Origin: Paenibacillus phytorum
Lineage (GTDB): Bacteria; Bacillota; Bacilli; Paenibacillales; NBRC-103111
NCBI RefSeq assembly: GCF_013141715.1
Contig: NZ_WHOA01000257.1
Location: forward strand, 60,689 to 124,688
Length of the DNA stretch: 64,000 nt
Direction: 5' to 3'
The position numbers and the translations under genes were made by a program. The notes under the pieces were generated by a model. It was not told the DNA's origin, did no database searches, and saw nothing but the letters and a program-made list of their open reading frames with translations. Of this stretch, positions 52,269 through 60,279 are shown one piece after another (the first letter of the stretch is position 1; every line of letters begins with the position of its first letter).

Positions 52269-53123
52269 ATGGCATTGGTTTCAATGAATGAATTTTTACC
52301 TAAAGCAAAAGCGAACAAATTCGCGGTGGGTCAATTTAATATGAACAACCTTGAATTCGCTCAAGCGATTGTGGAAGCTGCAATCGAATTAAAATCCCCG
52401 TTCATTTATGGTGTCAGCGAAGGCGCACTGAAATATATGGGTATCGAGTTTACAGTAGCAATTGCTGAAGCTGCAGCTAAAAAATCCGGTCTGCCGATCG
52501 CTTTACACTTAGATCATGGCAGTTCCTTTGAAGTAGCAATGAAATGTATCCGTGCAGGATTCAGCTCCGTGATGTTCGATGGTTCCCACTATTCTTTCGA
52601 AGAAAACATTCGTTTGACGAAAGAAGTCGTAAAAGCAGCTCGTGCAATGGGCGTATCCGTTGAGGGTGAGCTTGGAACAATTGGCGGCGTTGAGGACGAC
52701 ATCTCTGTTGATGAAGAGCACGCTAACCTTGCAAAACCAGAAGAAGCTATCCGTTTCTACGAAGAAACAGGTGTTGACTGTCTGGCTATCGCTGTAGGTA
52801 CTGCACATGGTATGTACGCAGGCGAGCCTAACATTCACTTTGATATTATCGAAGCGGTTTCCAAAGCGATTCCAGTTCCTGTTGTTCTTCATGGTGGATC
52901 CGGCGTTCCTGACGAAATGATTCGTAAATCTATTGCGGCAGGCGTTGGCAAAATCAACGTTAACACAGAGAACCAAGTGGCTTGTACAGAAAATATCCGC
53001 GCAGCTCTGGCTAAAGATGCTAAAATTTATGATCCTCGTAAATATCTCACCCCAGCACGTAACGCTATGATCGAAGTAGTAAAATCCAAAATTCAATTGT
53101 TCGGAAGCAGCAACCAAGCTTAA
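52269..53123 (+). CDS. fbaA: Class II fructose-bisphosphate aldolase
   Basis: 284 residues. Zinc-binding HLDHG near 83, further ligands in the AHGMYAGEP and HGGSGVPDE regions, and VNTENQ near 235, all of the class II family. It splits fructose 1,6-bisphosphate in glycolysis and reverses it in gluconeogenesis. CTAGGAGG precedes ATG 52269. No transaldolase gene follows, unlike B. subtilis; murA is next. Confidence 0.96.
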   Translation: MALVSMNEFLPKAKANKFAVGQFNMNNLEFAQAIVEAAIELKSPFIYGVSEGALKYMGIEFTVAIAEAAAKKSGLPIALHLDHGSSFEVAMKCIRAGFSSVMFDGSHYSFEENIRLTKEVVKAARAMGVSVEGELGTIGGVEDDISVDEEHANLAKPEEAIRFYEETGVDCLAIAVGTAHGMYAGEPNIHFDIIEAVSKAIPVPVVLHGGSGVPDEMIRKSIAAGVGKINVNTENQVACTENIRAALAKDAKIYDPRKYLTPARNAMIEVVKSKIQLFGSSNQA

Positions 53124-53443
53124 TTCCAATTGTATAGACAGGGTAGGAAATGCGGTAAGGCACAGACGGAGGATAGACGAAAGAATGTCGTCCGTCTGTG
53201 TCATTACGAGCGTTTCCTTCTTGTATTTTTTTGCGCTATGTTCTCCGTGAGAACCGTAGCTGTTTTATTTTGTGAAGGATTGCTTTTTTCGTATGTCGTT
53301 GTAAGACAGTATGAATTTTATATTATCGCTTACTAAGAATTTTATTTTTTTGGTGAAGTTTGTGTTGGGGTAGGTTGTATTGGTTGTTTTAATTGTTTTG
53401 ATTTACTACTTAGTAAGTAGGCACCTGGTTTAGGGGGAGAATC
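53124..53443. other. Intergenic region between fba and murA
   Basis: A hairpin CACAGACGGA / TCCGTCTGTG (53161-53200) with no T-run may end fba transcripts. Bases 53337-53405 contain no C at all on the plus strand. A perfect dyad TACTTA-G-TAAGTA (53407-53419) stands 25 bp before the murA start and may be a regulator site. No gene is supported. Confidence 0.55.
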
Positions 53444-54706
53444 ATGTTGGAAAAATTAATGGTGGTCGGGGGACGTCCACTACGGGGAACAGTTCAAATT
53501 AGCGGGGCTAAGAATAGTGCAGTTGCACTCATTCCAGCCGCTGTACTTGCTGAAACATCGGTTACTTTGGATAATCTGCCTCATCTGAGTGATGTGGCTA
53601 TATATACAGAAATTTTGACGGATTTAGGGGCTACTATTGACTGGAACGAAGATCGGATGACGATCGACCCAAGTCGGATGAAATCACTTCCTATGCCGAA
53701 TGGCAAAGTAAAGAAGCTTAGAGCATCCTACTATTTAATGGGAGCGCTGCTCGGAAGATTTGGAGAGGCGACGATTGGTCTGCCAGGTGGTTGTAACTTC
53801 GAACCGCGTCCGATTGATTTGCACATAAAAGGTTTTGAAGCTTTAGGTGCCGAGGTTAGCAATGAAAATGGCGCTTTAAAGATACGTGCCAAAGAGCTGC
53901 GCGGTGCCAAAATATACTTAGATATGGCGAGTGTTGGAGCGACTATTAACATCATGCTGGCCGCCTCACGCGCTAAGGGCGTTACGATTATCGAAAATGC
54001 GGCCAAAGAGCCTGAAATCATAGATGTGGCAACACTTTTGAACTCGATGGGTGCCAAAATTAAGGGCGCTGGAACAGAGACTATTCGTATCGAAGGCGTA
54101 ACTGAGATGCATGGTTGCCGCCATTCCATTATTCCTGATCGTATTCAAGCAGGTACGTATATGATTGCTGCAGCAGCTACACGCGGCGATGTGACCGTCG
54201 ACAATGTCATTCCTAAACATATGGAGGCTTTGACGGCAAAGCTTCAGGAAATGGGCGTTCATATTTATGAGATGGATGAGTCGATTCGTGTTGTGGGTCA
54301 GCCTGAATACGAAAGTGTCGACGTGAAAGCATTAATTTACCCAGGGTTTGCAACGGATCTACAATCTCCGATGGCGAGCTTACTTTGCCAAGCTAAAGGA
54401 GTTAGTATATTAACGGACCACGTTTATAGTAATCGTTTCAAGCATATTCCTGAGCTTGTGCGTATGGGAGCAAAGATGAAAGTCGAAGGACGCTCAGCCA
54501 TTATTGAGGGTTCACAACTCAGTTCTGCCAAAGTGAGAGCAACGGACTTGAGAGCAGGAGCTTCTCTTGTGCTTGCGGGCCTTAGTGTAAGAACAGGTGG
54601 CATCACAGAAGTATCCGGGGTTGAGTTTATTGATCGTGGTTATGAGAACTTGGTATTCAACTTATCTTCACTGGGTGCTGAGGTTTGGCGCGAGAGCGAG
54701 GAATAA
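53444..54706 (+). CDS. murA: UDP-N-acetylglucosamine 1-carboxyvinyltransferase (second MurA type)
   Basis: 420 residues, full length. Substrate-binding SGAKNSAVA near 22 and the fosfomycin-target Cys in LPGGCNFEPRPID near 115. It carries out the first committed step of peptidoglycan synthesis. Position between fba and rho corresponds to murAB/murZ of B. subtilis, which normally has a second murA elsewhere. GGGGGAG precedes ATG 53444. Confidence 0.95.
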   Translation: MLEKLMVVGGRPLRGTVQISGAKNSAVALIPAAVLAETSVTLDNLPHLSDVAIYTEILTDLGATIDWNEDRMTIDPSRMKSLPMPNGKVKKLRASYYLMGALLGRFGEATIGLPGGCNFEPRPIDLHIKGFEALGAEVSNENGALKIRAKELRGAKIYLDMASVGATINIMLAASRAKGVTIIENAAKEPEIIDVATLLNSMGAKIKGAGTETIRIEGVTEMHGCRHSIIPDRIQAGTYMIAAAATRGDVTVDNVIPKHMEALTAKLQEMGVHIYEMDESIRVVGQPEYESVDVKALIYPGFATDLQSPMASLLCQAKGVSILTDHVYSNRFKHIPELVRMGAKMKVEGRSAIIEGSQLSSAKVRATDLRAGASLVLAGLSVRTGGITEVSGVEFIDRGYENLVFNLSSLGAEVWRESEE

Positions 54707-54768
54707 AGTACCAAGTAACAGGCAATGCTAGAATCCAATTGAAAATTTAATAGTTTGGTGGTTGAAAC

Positions 54769-56064
54769 ATGAGCATGCAGCTTGCTGAGCTTGAAGTACT
54801 CAAGCTTACTGAATTATATAAACTAGCTAAGAAACATCAGATCCAATACTACGGTACGCTGAAGAAAAAAGAACTCATCTTTGCAATTTTACGTGCACAA
54901 GCTGCTGAGAGTGGTCTAATGTTCATGCAAGGTGTTCTCGAGATCCTTCAGGAGGGTTTTGGATTCTTGCGTCCAATTAATTACCTTCCAAGCTCAGAGG
55001 ACATTTATATTTCCGCTTCCCAGATTCGCAAATTTGATTTGCGGTCCGGGGACATTGTATCGGGCAAATGTCGTCCGCCCAAAGAGAATGAGCGCTATTT
55101 CGGGCTTCTTCAAGTTGAAGCGGTGAATGGAGAGAAGCCGGAAACGGCAGCGGAACGACTTCATTTCCCAGCGTTGACACCTCTTTATCCAGACACTCGG
55201 ATTACACTCGAAACTGAGCCTAACAAAGTTTCCATGCGTATTATGGATTTGCTTGCCCCTGTTGGATTAGGCCAACGCGGTCTGATTGTAGCACCTCCTA
55301 AAGCTGGGAAAACATTGCTGCTGAAAGAAATAGCGAACAGCATCTCCACGAATTATCCAGAAATCGAACTCTTCGTTCTGCTTATCGATGAGCGTCCGGA
55401 GGAAGTTACCGATATGCAGCGTTCCGTTAAAGGCGAAGTAGTTGCTTCTACCTTCGATGAACTTCCAGAAAATCATATCAAAGTCGCTGAGCTAGTTCTA
55501 GAGCGTGCGATGCGTCTAGTTGAACATAAGAAAGATGTTGTCATTCTCATGGACAGTATTACCCGGTTGGCTAGAGCCTATAACCTTGTGGTTCCTGCTT
55601 CTGGCCGGACGTTAACGGGTGGTATAGACCCTGCTGCCTTTCATAGGCCTAAACGTTTCTTCGGGGCCGCCCGTAATATTGAAGAAGGCGGCAGCTTAAC
55701 AATTCTTGCTACTGCACTCGTAGAAACAGGCTCACGTATGGATGACGTCATTTATGAAGAGTTTAAAGGTACAGGTAATTTAGAGCTTCATCTGGATCGT
55801 AAAATGGCTGAACGCCGTATCTTCCCTGCGATTGATATTCGCAAGTCAGGTACTCGCCGCGAAGAAGCACTTCTGGGTAAAGATGAACTCGAGAAGGTAT
55901 GGGCGCTTCGCAGAGGGATGAACGATTCGCATGAATATACAGAATCCTTCATTAAGAAGCTTGCCGATACGAAGACTAATCAAGAGTTTTTGGACTCTTT
56001 AGCTTCCCCATCAGCAGGATCTACAGGGGTTAACAAAGGTAAAGTCAAAAATTCAGCTTCCTAA
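54769..56064 (+). CDS. rho: Transcription termination factor Rho
   Basis: 431 residues. N-terminal helical and cold-shock-like RNA-binding domains (1-130; GVLEILQEGFGFLRP), Walker A PPKAGKTLL near 180, Walker B VILMDSITRLARAYN near 263 and the secondary-site GGSLTILATAL loop. Forms a hexamer that stops transcription at unstructured C-rich RNA. TTGGTGG precedes ATG 54769. Confidence 0.97.
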   Translation: MSMQLAELEVLKLTELYKLAKKHQIQYYGTLKKKELIFAILRAQAAESGLMFMQGVLEILQEGFGFLRPINYLPSSEDIYISASQIRKFDLRSGDIVSGKCRPPKENERYFGLLQVEAVNGEKPETAAERLHFPALTPLYPDTRITLETEPNKVSMRIMDLLAPVGLGQRGLIVAPPKAGKTLLLKEIANSISTNYPEIELFVLLIDERPEEVTDMQRSVKGEVVASTFDELPENHIKVAELVLERAMRLVEHKKDVVILMDSITRLARAYNLVVPASGRTLTGGIDPAAFHRPKRFFGAARNIEEGGSLTILATALVETGSRMDDVIYEEFKGTGNLELHLDRKMAERRIFPAIDIRKSGTRREEALLGKDELEKVWALRRGMNDSHEYTESFIKKLADTKTNQEFLDSLASPSAGSTGVNKGKVKNSAS

Positions 56065-56069
56065 GTTTC

Positions 56070-56139
56070 AAATAATAATCTGCTTCGCATCAATCATGAC
56101 AAACACGGTCGTCCTTAAGGACGACTTAGTCGTTTATCC
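56070..56139 (+). repeat. Dispersed hairpin repeat family 2, copy 4
   Basis: CTGCTTCGCATC, ATGACAAACA, the perfect inner dyad GTCGTCC-TTAA-GGACGAC and GTCGTTTATCC. The 5' AAGTATAA part is degenerate. It fills the gap between rho and the radical SAM gene. Confidence 0.75.
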
Positions 56140-56164
56140 GTGACGCACAAAGAGGAGTACCGTT

Positions 56165-57439
56165 ATGAACTTGGTTTATTCAGACTTACAAGGAAACGTT
56201 TTTGATCATCCTGATTTCTTGGCACTTGGTCGAAACGCTGAAATGATAACAGAAATTTTGGAAGAAGAGTTAATTCCTCTGCCTGAGGGATCAACATTAG
56301 TCAGTCTTCCGTTTACACGTCCGGTAGGTATTGATGCCGCAACAGGCGATATGAAGCTAGTTGAAGGGGATTATCACGCCGTTGGGGCCTTGCTCCCGCA
56401 AGGCTTCACTAGGCTTCTGCTCCCTGGCTATGTGAAATCAGACAAGTCTAAGGCGCTGCCTCTGTTCGGATATACGGCTGTCGTATGGAAAGATGACGGT
56501 TTCTATGTAGCCGCCCGATTGACAGATAATCCTTATTACTGGAATCCCGTTCATTGTGACCCGACTGAGCTTGAGGTAGAGGTCAAACGACTGGTTGCTA
56601 AGTATCCGGATAATCGGTTATATGCGCACTTGTCCAACTGTGCACTGGGTTATGAATGTCTGACTGCTTCGAATACGTTCCTGCAACGTTGGGAGGGTGC
56701 CGTTCCAGTTTCCTATTCCTGCAACGCGGGATGCTTCGGCTGTATTTCCGAACAACCAGATGAGAGTGGCTTCGTAGCACCGCAGACTCGTATGAACTTC
56801 AAGCCTAAGGTCGAAGAGATCACCCAGATCATGCTCGAGCATCTGCGGACGCCTGAGAGTATTATCTCCTTTGGACAGGGCTGTGAAGGGGAACCTAGCA
56901 CGCAGGCTGTGATTATTATCGATGCCATCAAGCAAGTGCGTGAGCAAACGAAGATGGGCTTCATTAACATCAACACCAATGCAGGTCTCACGGATCATAT
57001 CCGCGGCATTGTTGATGCTGGACTTGATCTCATGCGGGTTAGTACGATTAGCGCGCTGGATGATCACTATAACGCCTACTATAAGCCAAGAGCTTATACG
57101 CTCAAAAATGTTGAGAAGTCTCTCCGCTACGCCACGGATAAAGGAGTTATCACTTCGATCAACTATCTCGTATTCCCAGGTGTAACCGATCGAGAAGAAG
57201 AAATAGAAGCGATGATCGAATTCGTGCGAAGAACGGGACTAAAATTGATTCAATTGCGCAACCTGAATATTGATCCCGAGAGTTACCTTGGCATTATCCC
57301 CAAAGCAAGAGGTGAACTGCTTGGGATGAAGCAAATGATTGAGATTTTTGAGCAAGAACTTCCAGATGTTGTGTTGGGTTCCTACTCGCATACACCGAAG
57401 TTCTATACGAGTGACCGAACTGTCACTACGGTTCTCTAG
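56165..57439 (+). CDS. Radical SAM protein of unknown substrate
   Basis: 424 residues. A unique N-terminal part (1-175) precedes a radical SAM barrel with the 4Fe-4S motif CNAGCFGC (CxxxCxxC) near 182-189, then FGQGCEGEPST (SAM-binding GGE-like) near 240 and later ININTNAGL. No auxiliary cluster motif is obvious. It is kept next to rho, but its reaction is unknown. AGAGGAG lies before ATG 56165. Confidence 0.9.
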   Translation: MNLVYSDLQGNVFDHPDFLALGRNAEMITEILEEELIPLPEGSTLVSLPFTRPVGIDAATGDMKLVEGDYHAVGALLPQGFTRLLLPGYVKSDKSKALPLFGYTAVVWKDDGFYVAARLTDNPYYWNPVHCDPTELEVEVKRLVAKYPDNRLYAHLSNCALGYECLTASNTFLQRWEGAVPVSYSCNAGCFGCISEQPDESGFVAPQTRMNFKPKVEEITQIMLEHLRTPESIISFGQGCEGEPSTQAVIIIDAIKQVREQTKMGFININTNAGLTDHIRGIVDAGLDLMRVSTISALDDHYNAYYKPRAYTLKNVEKSLRYATDKGVITSINYLVFPGVTDREEEIEAMIEFVRRTGLKLIQLRNLNIDPESYLGIIPKARGELLGMKQMIEIFEQELPDVVLGSYSHTPKFYTSDRTVTTVL

Positions 57440-57555
57440 AAGTCATCTACAGTCTTTTTCCATTGCATCAAGACTTCTGATTATGATACAATGCTTAAGT
57501 ACGTCCATTAACTCTGTTTCAGCAAATGATTCAGGGCGGAAAGAGGTGAACCATC

Positions 57556-57753
57556 ATGAAAGCAGGTATTCATCCTACTTATCATGCAACCACAGTGACT
57601 TGCGCTTGTGGTAACGTGTTCGAAACGGGTTCTATTAAGCAAAATCTTCGTGTTGAGATTTGCTCTAATTGCCATCCTTTCTACACTGGTAAACAAAAGT
57701 TTATCGATGTAGGCGGCCGTGTCGACAAATTCAAAAAGAAATACGGAATCTAA
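57556..57753 (+). CDS. rpmE: Ribosomal protein L31 (zinc-binding type)
   Basis: 65 residues. Zinc ligands in TCACGNVF and ICSNCHPFYTGKQKF, the C+ form (RpmE), which is replaced by the zinc-free paralogue under zinc shortage in related species. Part of the large subunit. AGAGGTG precedes ATG 57556. Confidence 0.95.
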   Translation: MKAGIHPTYHATTVTCACGNVFETGSIKQNLRVEICSNCHPFYTGKQKFIDVGGRVDKFKKKYGI

Positions 57754-57789
57754 TTGGCATCAATTACTTTGCTGCCAATCAGCATAAGA

Positions 57790-57844
57790 CAACCTCCCTT
57801 GGTCATCCTAAGCTTAGGCTTAGAGTCCAATGGGAGGTGTTTTT
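57790..57844 (+). terminator. rpmE terminator whose stem holds the next gene's ribosome site
   Basis: AACCTCCC-TTGG / CCAA-T-GGGAGGT with an inner CTAAGC / GCTTAG arm, followed by GTTTTTAT. GGGAGG, the ribosome site of the lipoprotein gene at 57845, is in the 3' arm. Confidence 0.65.
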
Positions 57845-58258
57845 ATGTTTAAGGGTATGCTTAAGTTTGCGGGAGCTATCATGCTCATCATAAGTTTAAT
57901 CGGCTGTGGCATTAATTCTGGTAATAAGAACCCGCCTCAGACCAATGATGCAAATTATAAAGCCCAGCATTACAAGCAAGACGGTTACTTGGGAATTACC
58001 AGTGTGAATCCGAACGACCCGCTTAACCCTACGTATCATCACTACGAGGACGATTCGAACTTAATGAAGGCTGTGCTCTCACAGCTGCAAGGTATTGAGA
58101 AAACCAATATCTCCATTAACGGACCGACCGCTAAAGTGAAAATAAAACCAAGACCTTCTTTGACGGCTGCGCAAGTGGAGGAGCTTCGTTCCCAAGCTCA
58201 AATGGCACTGAACACCAACATGCCGCGCTATAATGTAATCGTAAAAATGGTTCCCTAA
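57845..58258 (+). CDS. Small lipoprotein (YhcN/YlaJ-like)
   Basis: 137 residues. Signal peptide with lipobox LIGC (Cys near 22), then a short linker and a small α/β domain: MKAVLSQLQGIEKTNISINGPTAKVKI and RSQAQMALNTNMPRYNVIVKM. The layout resembles YhcN/YlaJ sporulation lipoproteins. ATG 57845 has GGGAGG 7 nt upstream, inside the terminator-like hairpin described at 57790. Confidence 0.8.
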   Translation: MFKGMLKFAGAIMLIISLIGCGINSGNKNPPQTNDANYKAQHYKQDGYLGITSVNPNDPLNPTYHHYEDDSNLMKAVLSQLQGIEKTNISINGPTAKVKIKPRPSLTAAQVEELRSQAQMALNTNMPRYNVIVKMVP

Positions 58259-58313
58259 TAGGTAGATTTTCCCCTCGGTTGCTATTTGTAATTGAATCAG
58301 CTATACTAATTTT

Positions 58314-58562
58314 ACCGTGCTAGATGGGGAGGTAGCGGTGCCCTGTAACTCGCAATCCGCTGTAGCGAGGTTGAATTCCTGTTAGCGGTACTGTGATGTG
58401 AGGTCTGGCTTTTACACGTGGTGTTGAGAGTCGGGTCCTTCGCAATGAATGCTCATGAACCCGGTCAGGTCTGGAAGGAAGCAGCCGTAAGTGAGATGTT
58501 TCATGTGCCGAGGGGTTGCCTGATTTGAGCCAACGGTAAGAGTTCGCTTGTATCACTTTATC
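58314..58562 (+). ncRNA. scr: Signal recognition particle RNA (large Bacillus type)
   Basis: The 5' part GCTAGATGGGGAGGTAGCGG with CCCTGTAACTCGCAATCCGC matches the Alu domain of Bacillus scRNA; helix 8 is seen as CAGGTCTGGAAGGAAGCAGC near 58465. The length of about 250 nt fits the large Gram-positive form with Alu domain. It scaffolds Ffh in the SRP. Ends are approximate. Confidence 0.93.
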
Positions 58563-58618
58563 AATAACAGGTGCACGGTTTTAATGATTTTAAGTGATTT
58601 TTCATAATGACACCTAAC

Positions 58619-58647
58619 AAAACGCCAGTAACTAGGGCGTTTTTTCT
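58619..58647 (+). terminator. Terminator before the sensor kinase gene
   Basis: AACGCC / GGCGTT with loop AGTAACTAG and TTTTTTC after it. It likely ends the SRP RNA transcript. Confidence 0.8.
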
Positions 58648-58767
58648 TTTTTTCAAGGGAAGGAAAATTCTTGCTCTAGAGAGAATGGTTATAACATGCA
58701 GATTCGATTCATGTAAACGTTTGCGCATATTGCGATTCAATAGAGAGAAAGTGAAGGTGTTGTTGAA

Positions 58768-60201
58768 ATGTCCATTCATGACCCTCAAGATTACATGGTA
58801 TCCATCGATGAAATGCGGAAGCTATTCAACCATAGCGTACAAACGGGTATGCTCGTTGTGGATGAGGATGGCAAGATCATTTTAGCAACAGATCAAGTTT
58901 TGAAAAACTCGGGCTATTCAGCCGAGGAAATTACGCATATCTCATTCCCTCAACTTTTTAAAGTGAGGGCATCTTTGCGTGAGCTGTACGAATTTTATTT
59001 TAAGAACGATTCCAGTCCAGGGGAATGGCCCCATGGATTCCTAGTAGGCAAGAATGGTGAAACGATGTTTTATCAATTCTCGATGTTGAAGCTTATGCGC
59101 GGGGATAAGTTTATGTATCTCTTGACTATGAAGCATCAGGATAGCTCGCAATTAAGCTTACTGCAGCGGTTCTCGGACGCTTTTTTGAAAGATATTAATT
59201 TAGGTGTTTTATTGATAAGTGTGAATTTTACGCTTGTTGACGTCAGTGATCGAGCATGCCAGATTCTAGGAATGGATCGGGAACATATTCTTAATAAGTC
59301 ATTAGATGAGATCTTTGCTACGATTCCGAGTCAGCATAAGCTTGTCCAACGAACGATTTTGAATGGTGCTGTAGTCCGCAATCATGCGGTTTCATGGACC
59401 AATAATGAAGAGCGGTTCGAGCTGCTGCTGGATTCGAATGTGCTCAAAGATAATCAAGGAAATATTGTAGGGGCTTATGTTATCTTCAAGGATGTCACGA
59501 ATATGCGCTCGCTGGAAGAAATGGTTCAAAGAAGTGACAGGCTTGCTATGATCGGACAAATTGCTGCTGGCACAGCTCATGAAATTCGGAATCCGCTAAC
59601 TTCAATAAAAGGATTTCTTCAGGTGCTTCGGCGCACTTTTGAAGTGAAAGGAATGGAGAGAGAACAGAGCTTCACAGTAGTTATGCTGGAGGAAATCAAT
59701 CGTATCAACGAGTTGGTTAATGAATTTCTGCTGCTAAGTAAGCCCAAGCATGTTTCTTATGAGAGGATCGATGTGACTGAAGTGCTGCGAGGGATCTTGC
59801 CTATTATCAATAATGAAGCTATCTTGTACGATGTGAATCTTCAATATGAGGCCTCGTATCATTTGCCGGAAGTGATTGCTGATAAAGAGCTGCTCAAGCA
59901 GGTATTCTTAAATGTTTGTAAAAATGGCATCGAGGCTATGTCGGATGGAGGGGTTTTAACGATTTCAGAGAAAGTAGACACGGTGGAACGAAATGTCTGC
60001 ATTGATATTCATGACACAGGTTCTGGCATACCGATGTTCGTGCTTGACAAAATTTTCGATCCATTCTTCACAACCAAGGATACGGGTACCGGATTAGGCC
60101 TTTCGGTGTGCCAACGAATCATTCACGATATGGGAGGGACGATACGTGTTTCTTCCAAGGGCTTTGGAACGACGTTTACGATATCGATTCCTTATACTTG
60201 A
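58768..60201 (+). CDS. PAS-domain sensor histidine kinase (sporulation-kinase-like)
   Basis: 477 residues without membrane segments. Two PAS domains (about 15-120 and 135-255), HisKA with phospho-accepting His in AGTAHEIRNPLTSIKGFLQ near 272, then HATPase with N box (FLNVCKNGIEAM), G1 DTGSGIP and G2 GTGLGLS. The soluble PAS layout is that of KinA/KinE, and spo0F lies 7 kb upstream with no partner regulator near this gene; a role in the phosphorelay is inference. AAGGTG precedes ATG 58768. Confidence 0.9.
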   Translation: MSIHDPQDYMVSIDEMRKLFNHSVQTGMLVVDEDGKIILATDQVLKNSGYSAEEITHISFPQLFKVRASLRELYEFYFKNDSSPGEWPHGFLVGKNGETMFYQFSMLKLMRGDKFMYLLTMKHQDSSQLSLLQRFSDAFLKDINLGVLLISVNFTLVDVSDRACQILGMDREHILNKSLDEIFATIPSQHKLVQRTILNGAVVRNHAVSWTNNEERFELLLDSNVLKDNQGNIVGAYVIFKDVTNMRSLEEMVQRSDRLAMIGQIAAGTAHEIRNPLTSIKGFLQVLRRTFEVKGMEREQSFTVVMLEEINRINELVNEFLLLSKPKHVSYERIDVTEVLRGILPIINNEAILYDVNLQYEASYHLPEVIADKELLKQVFLNVCKNGIEAMSDGGVLTISEKVDTVERNVCIDIHDTGSGIPMFVLDKIFDPFFTTKDTGTGLGLSVCQRIIHDMGGTIRVSSKGFGTTFTISIPYT

Positions 60202-60279
60202 TCGTCTATTTCATCCCTAGGTGCGTTATAGTATAATGGATTAAGTCATTCCATGCAGGGATTATTGGAGAGGAACACT

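Noticed and set aside
53130..53336. 68-residue frame after fba
   Set aside because: Overlaps the fba 3' hairpin and has no ribosome site or recognisable features.
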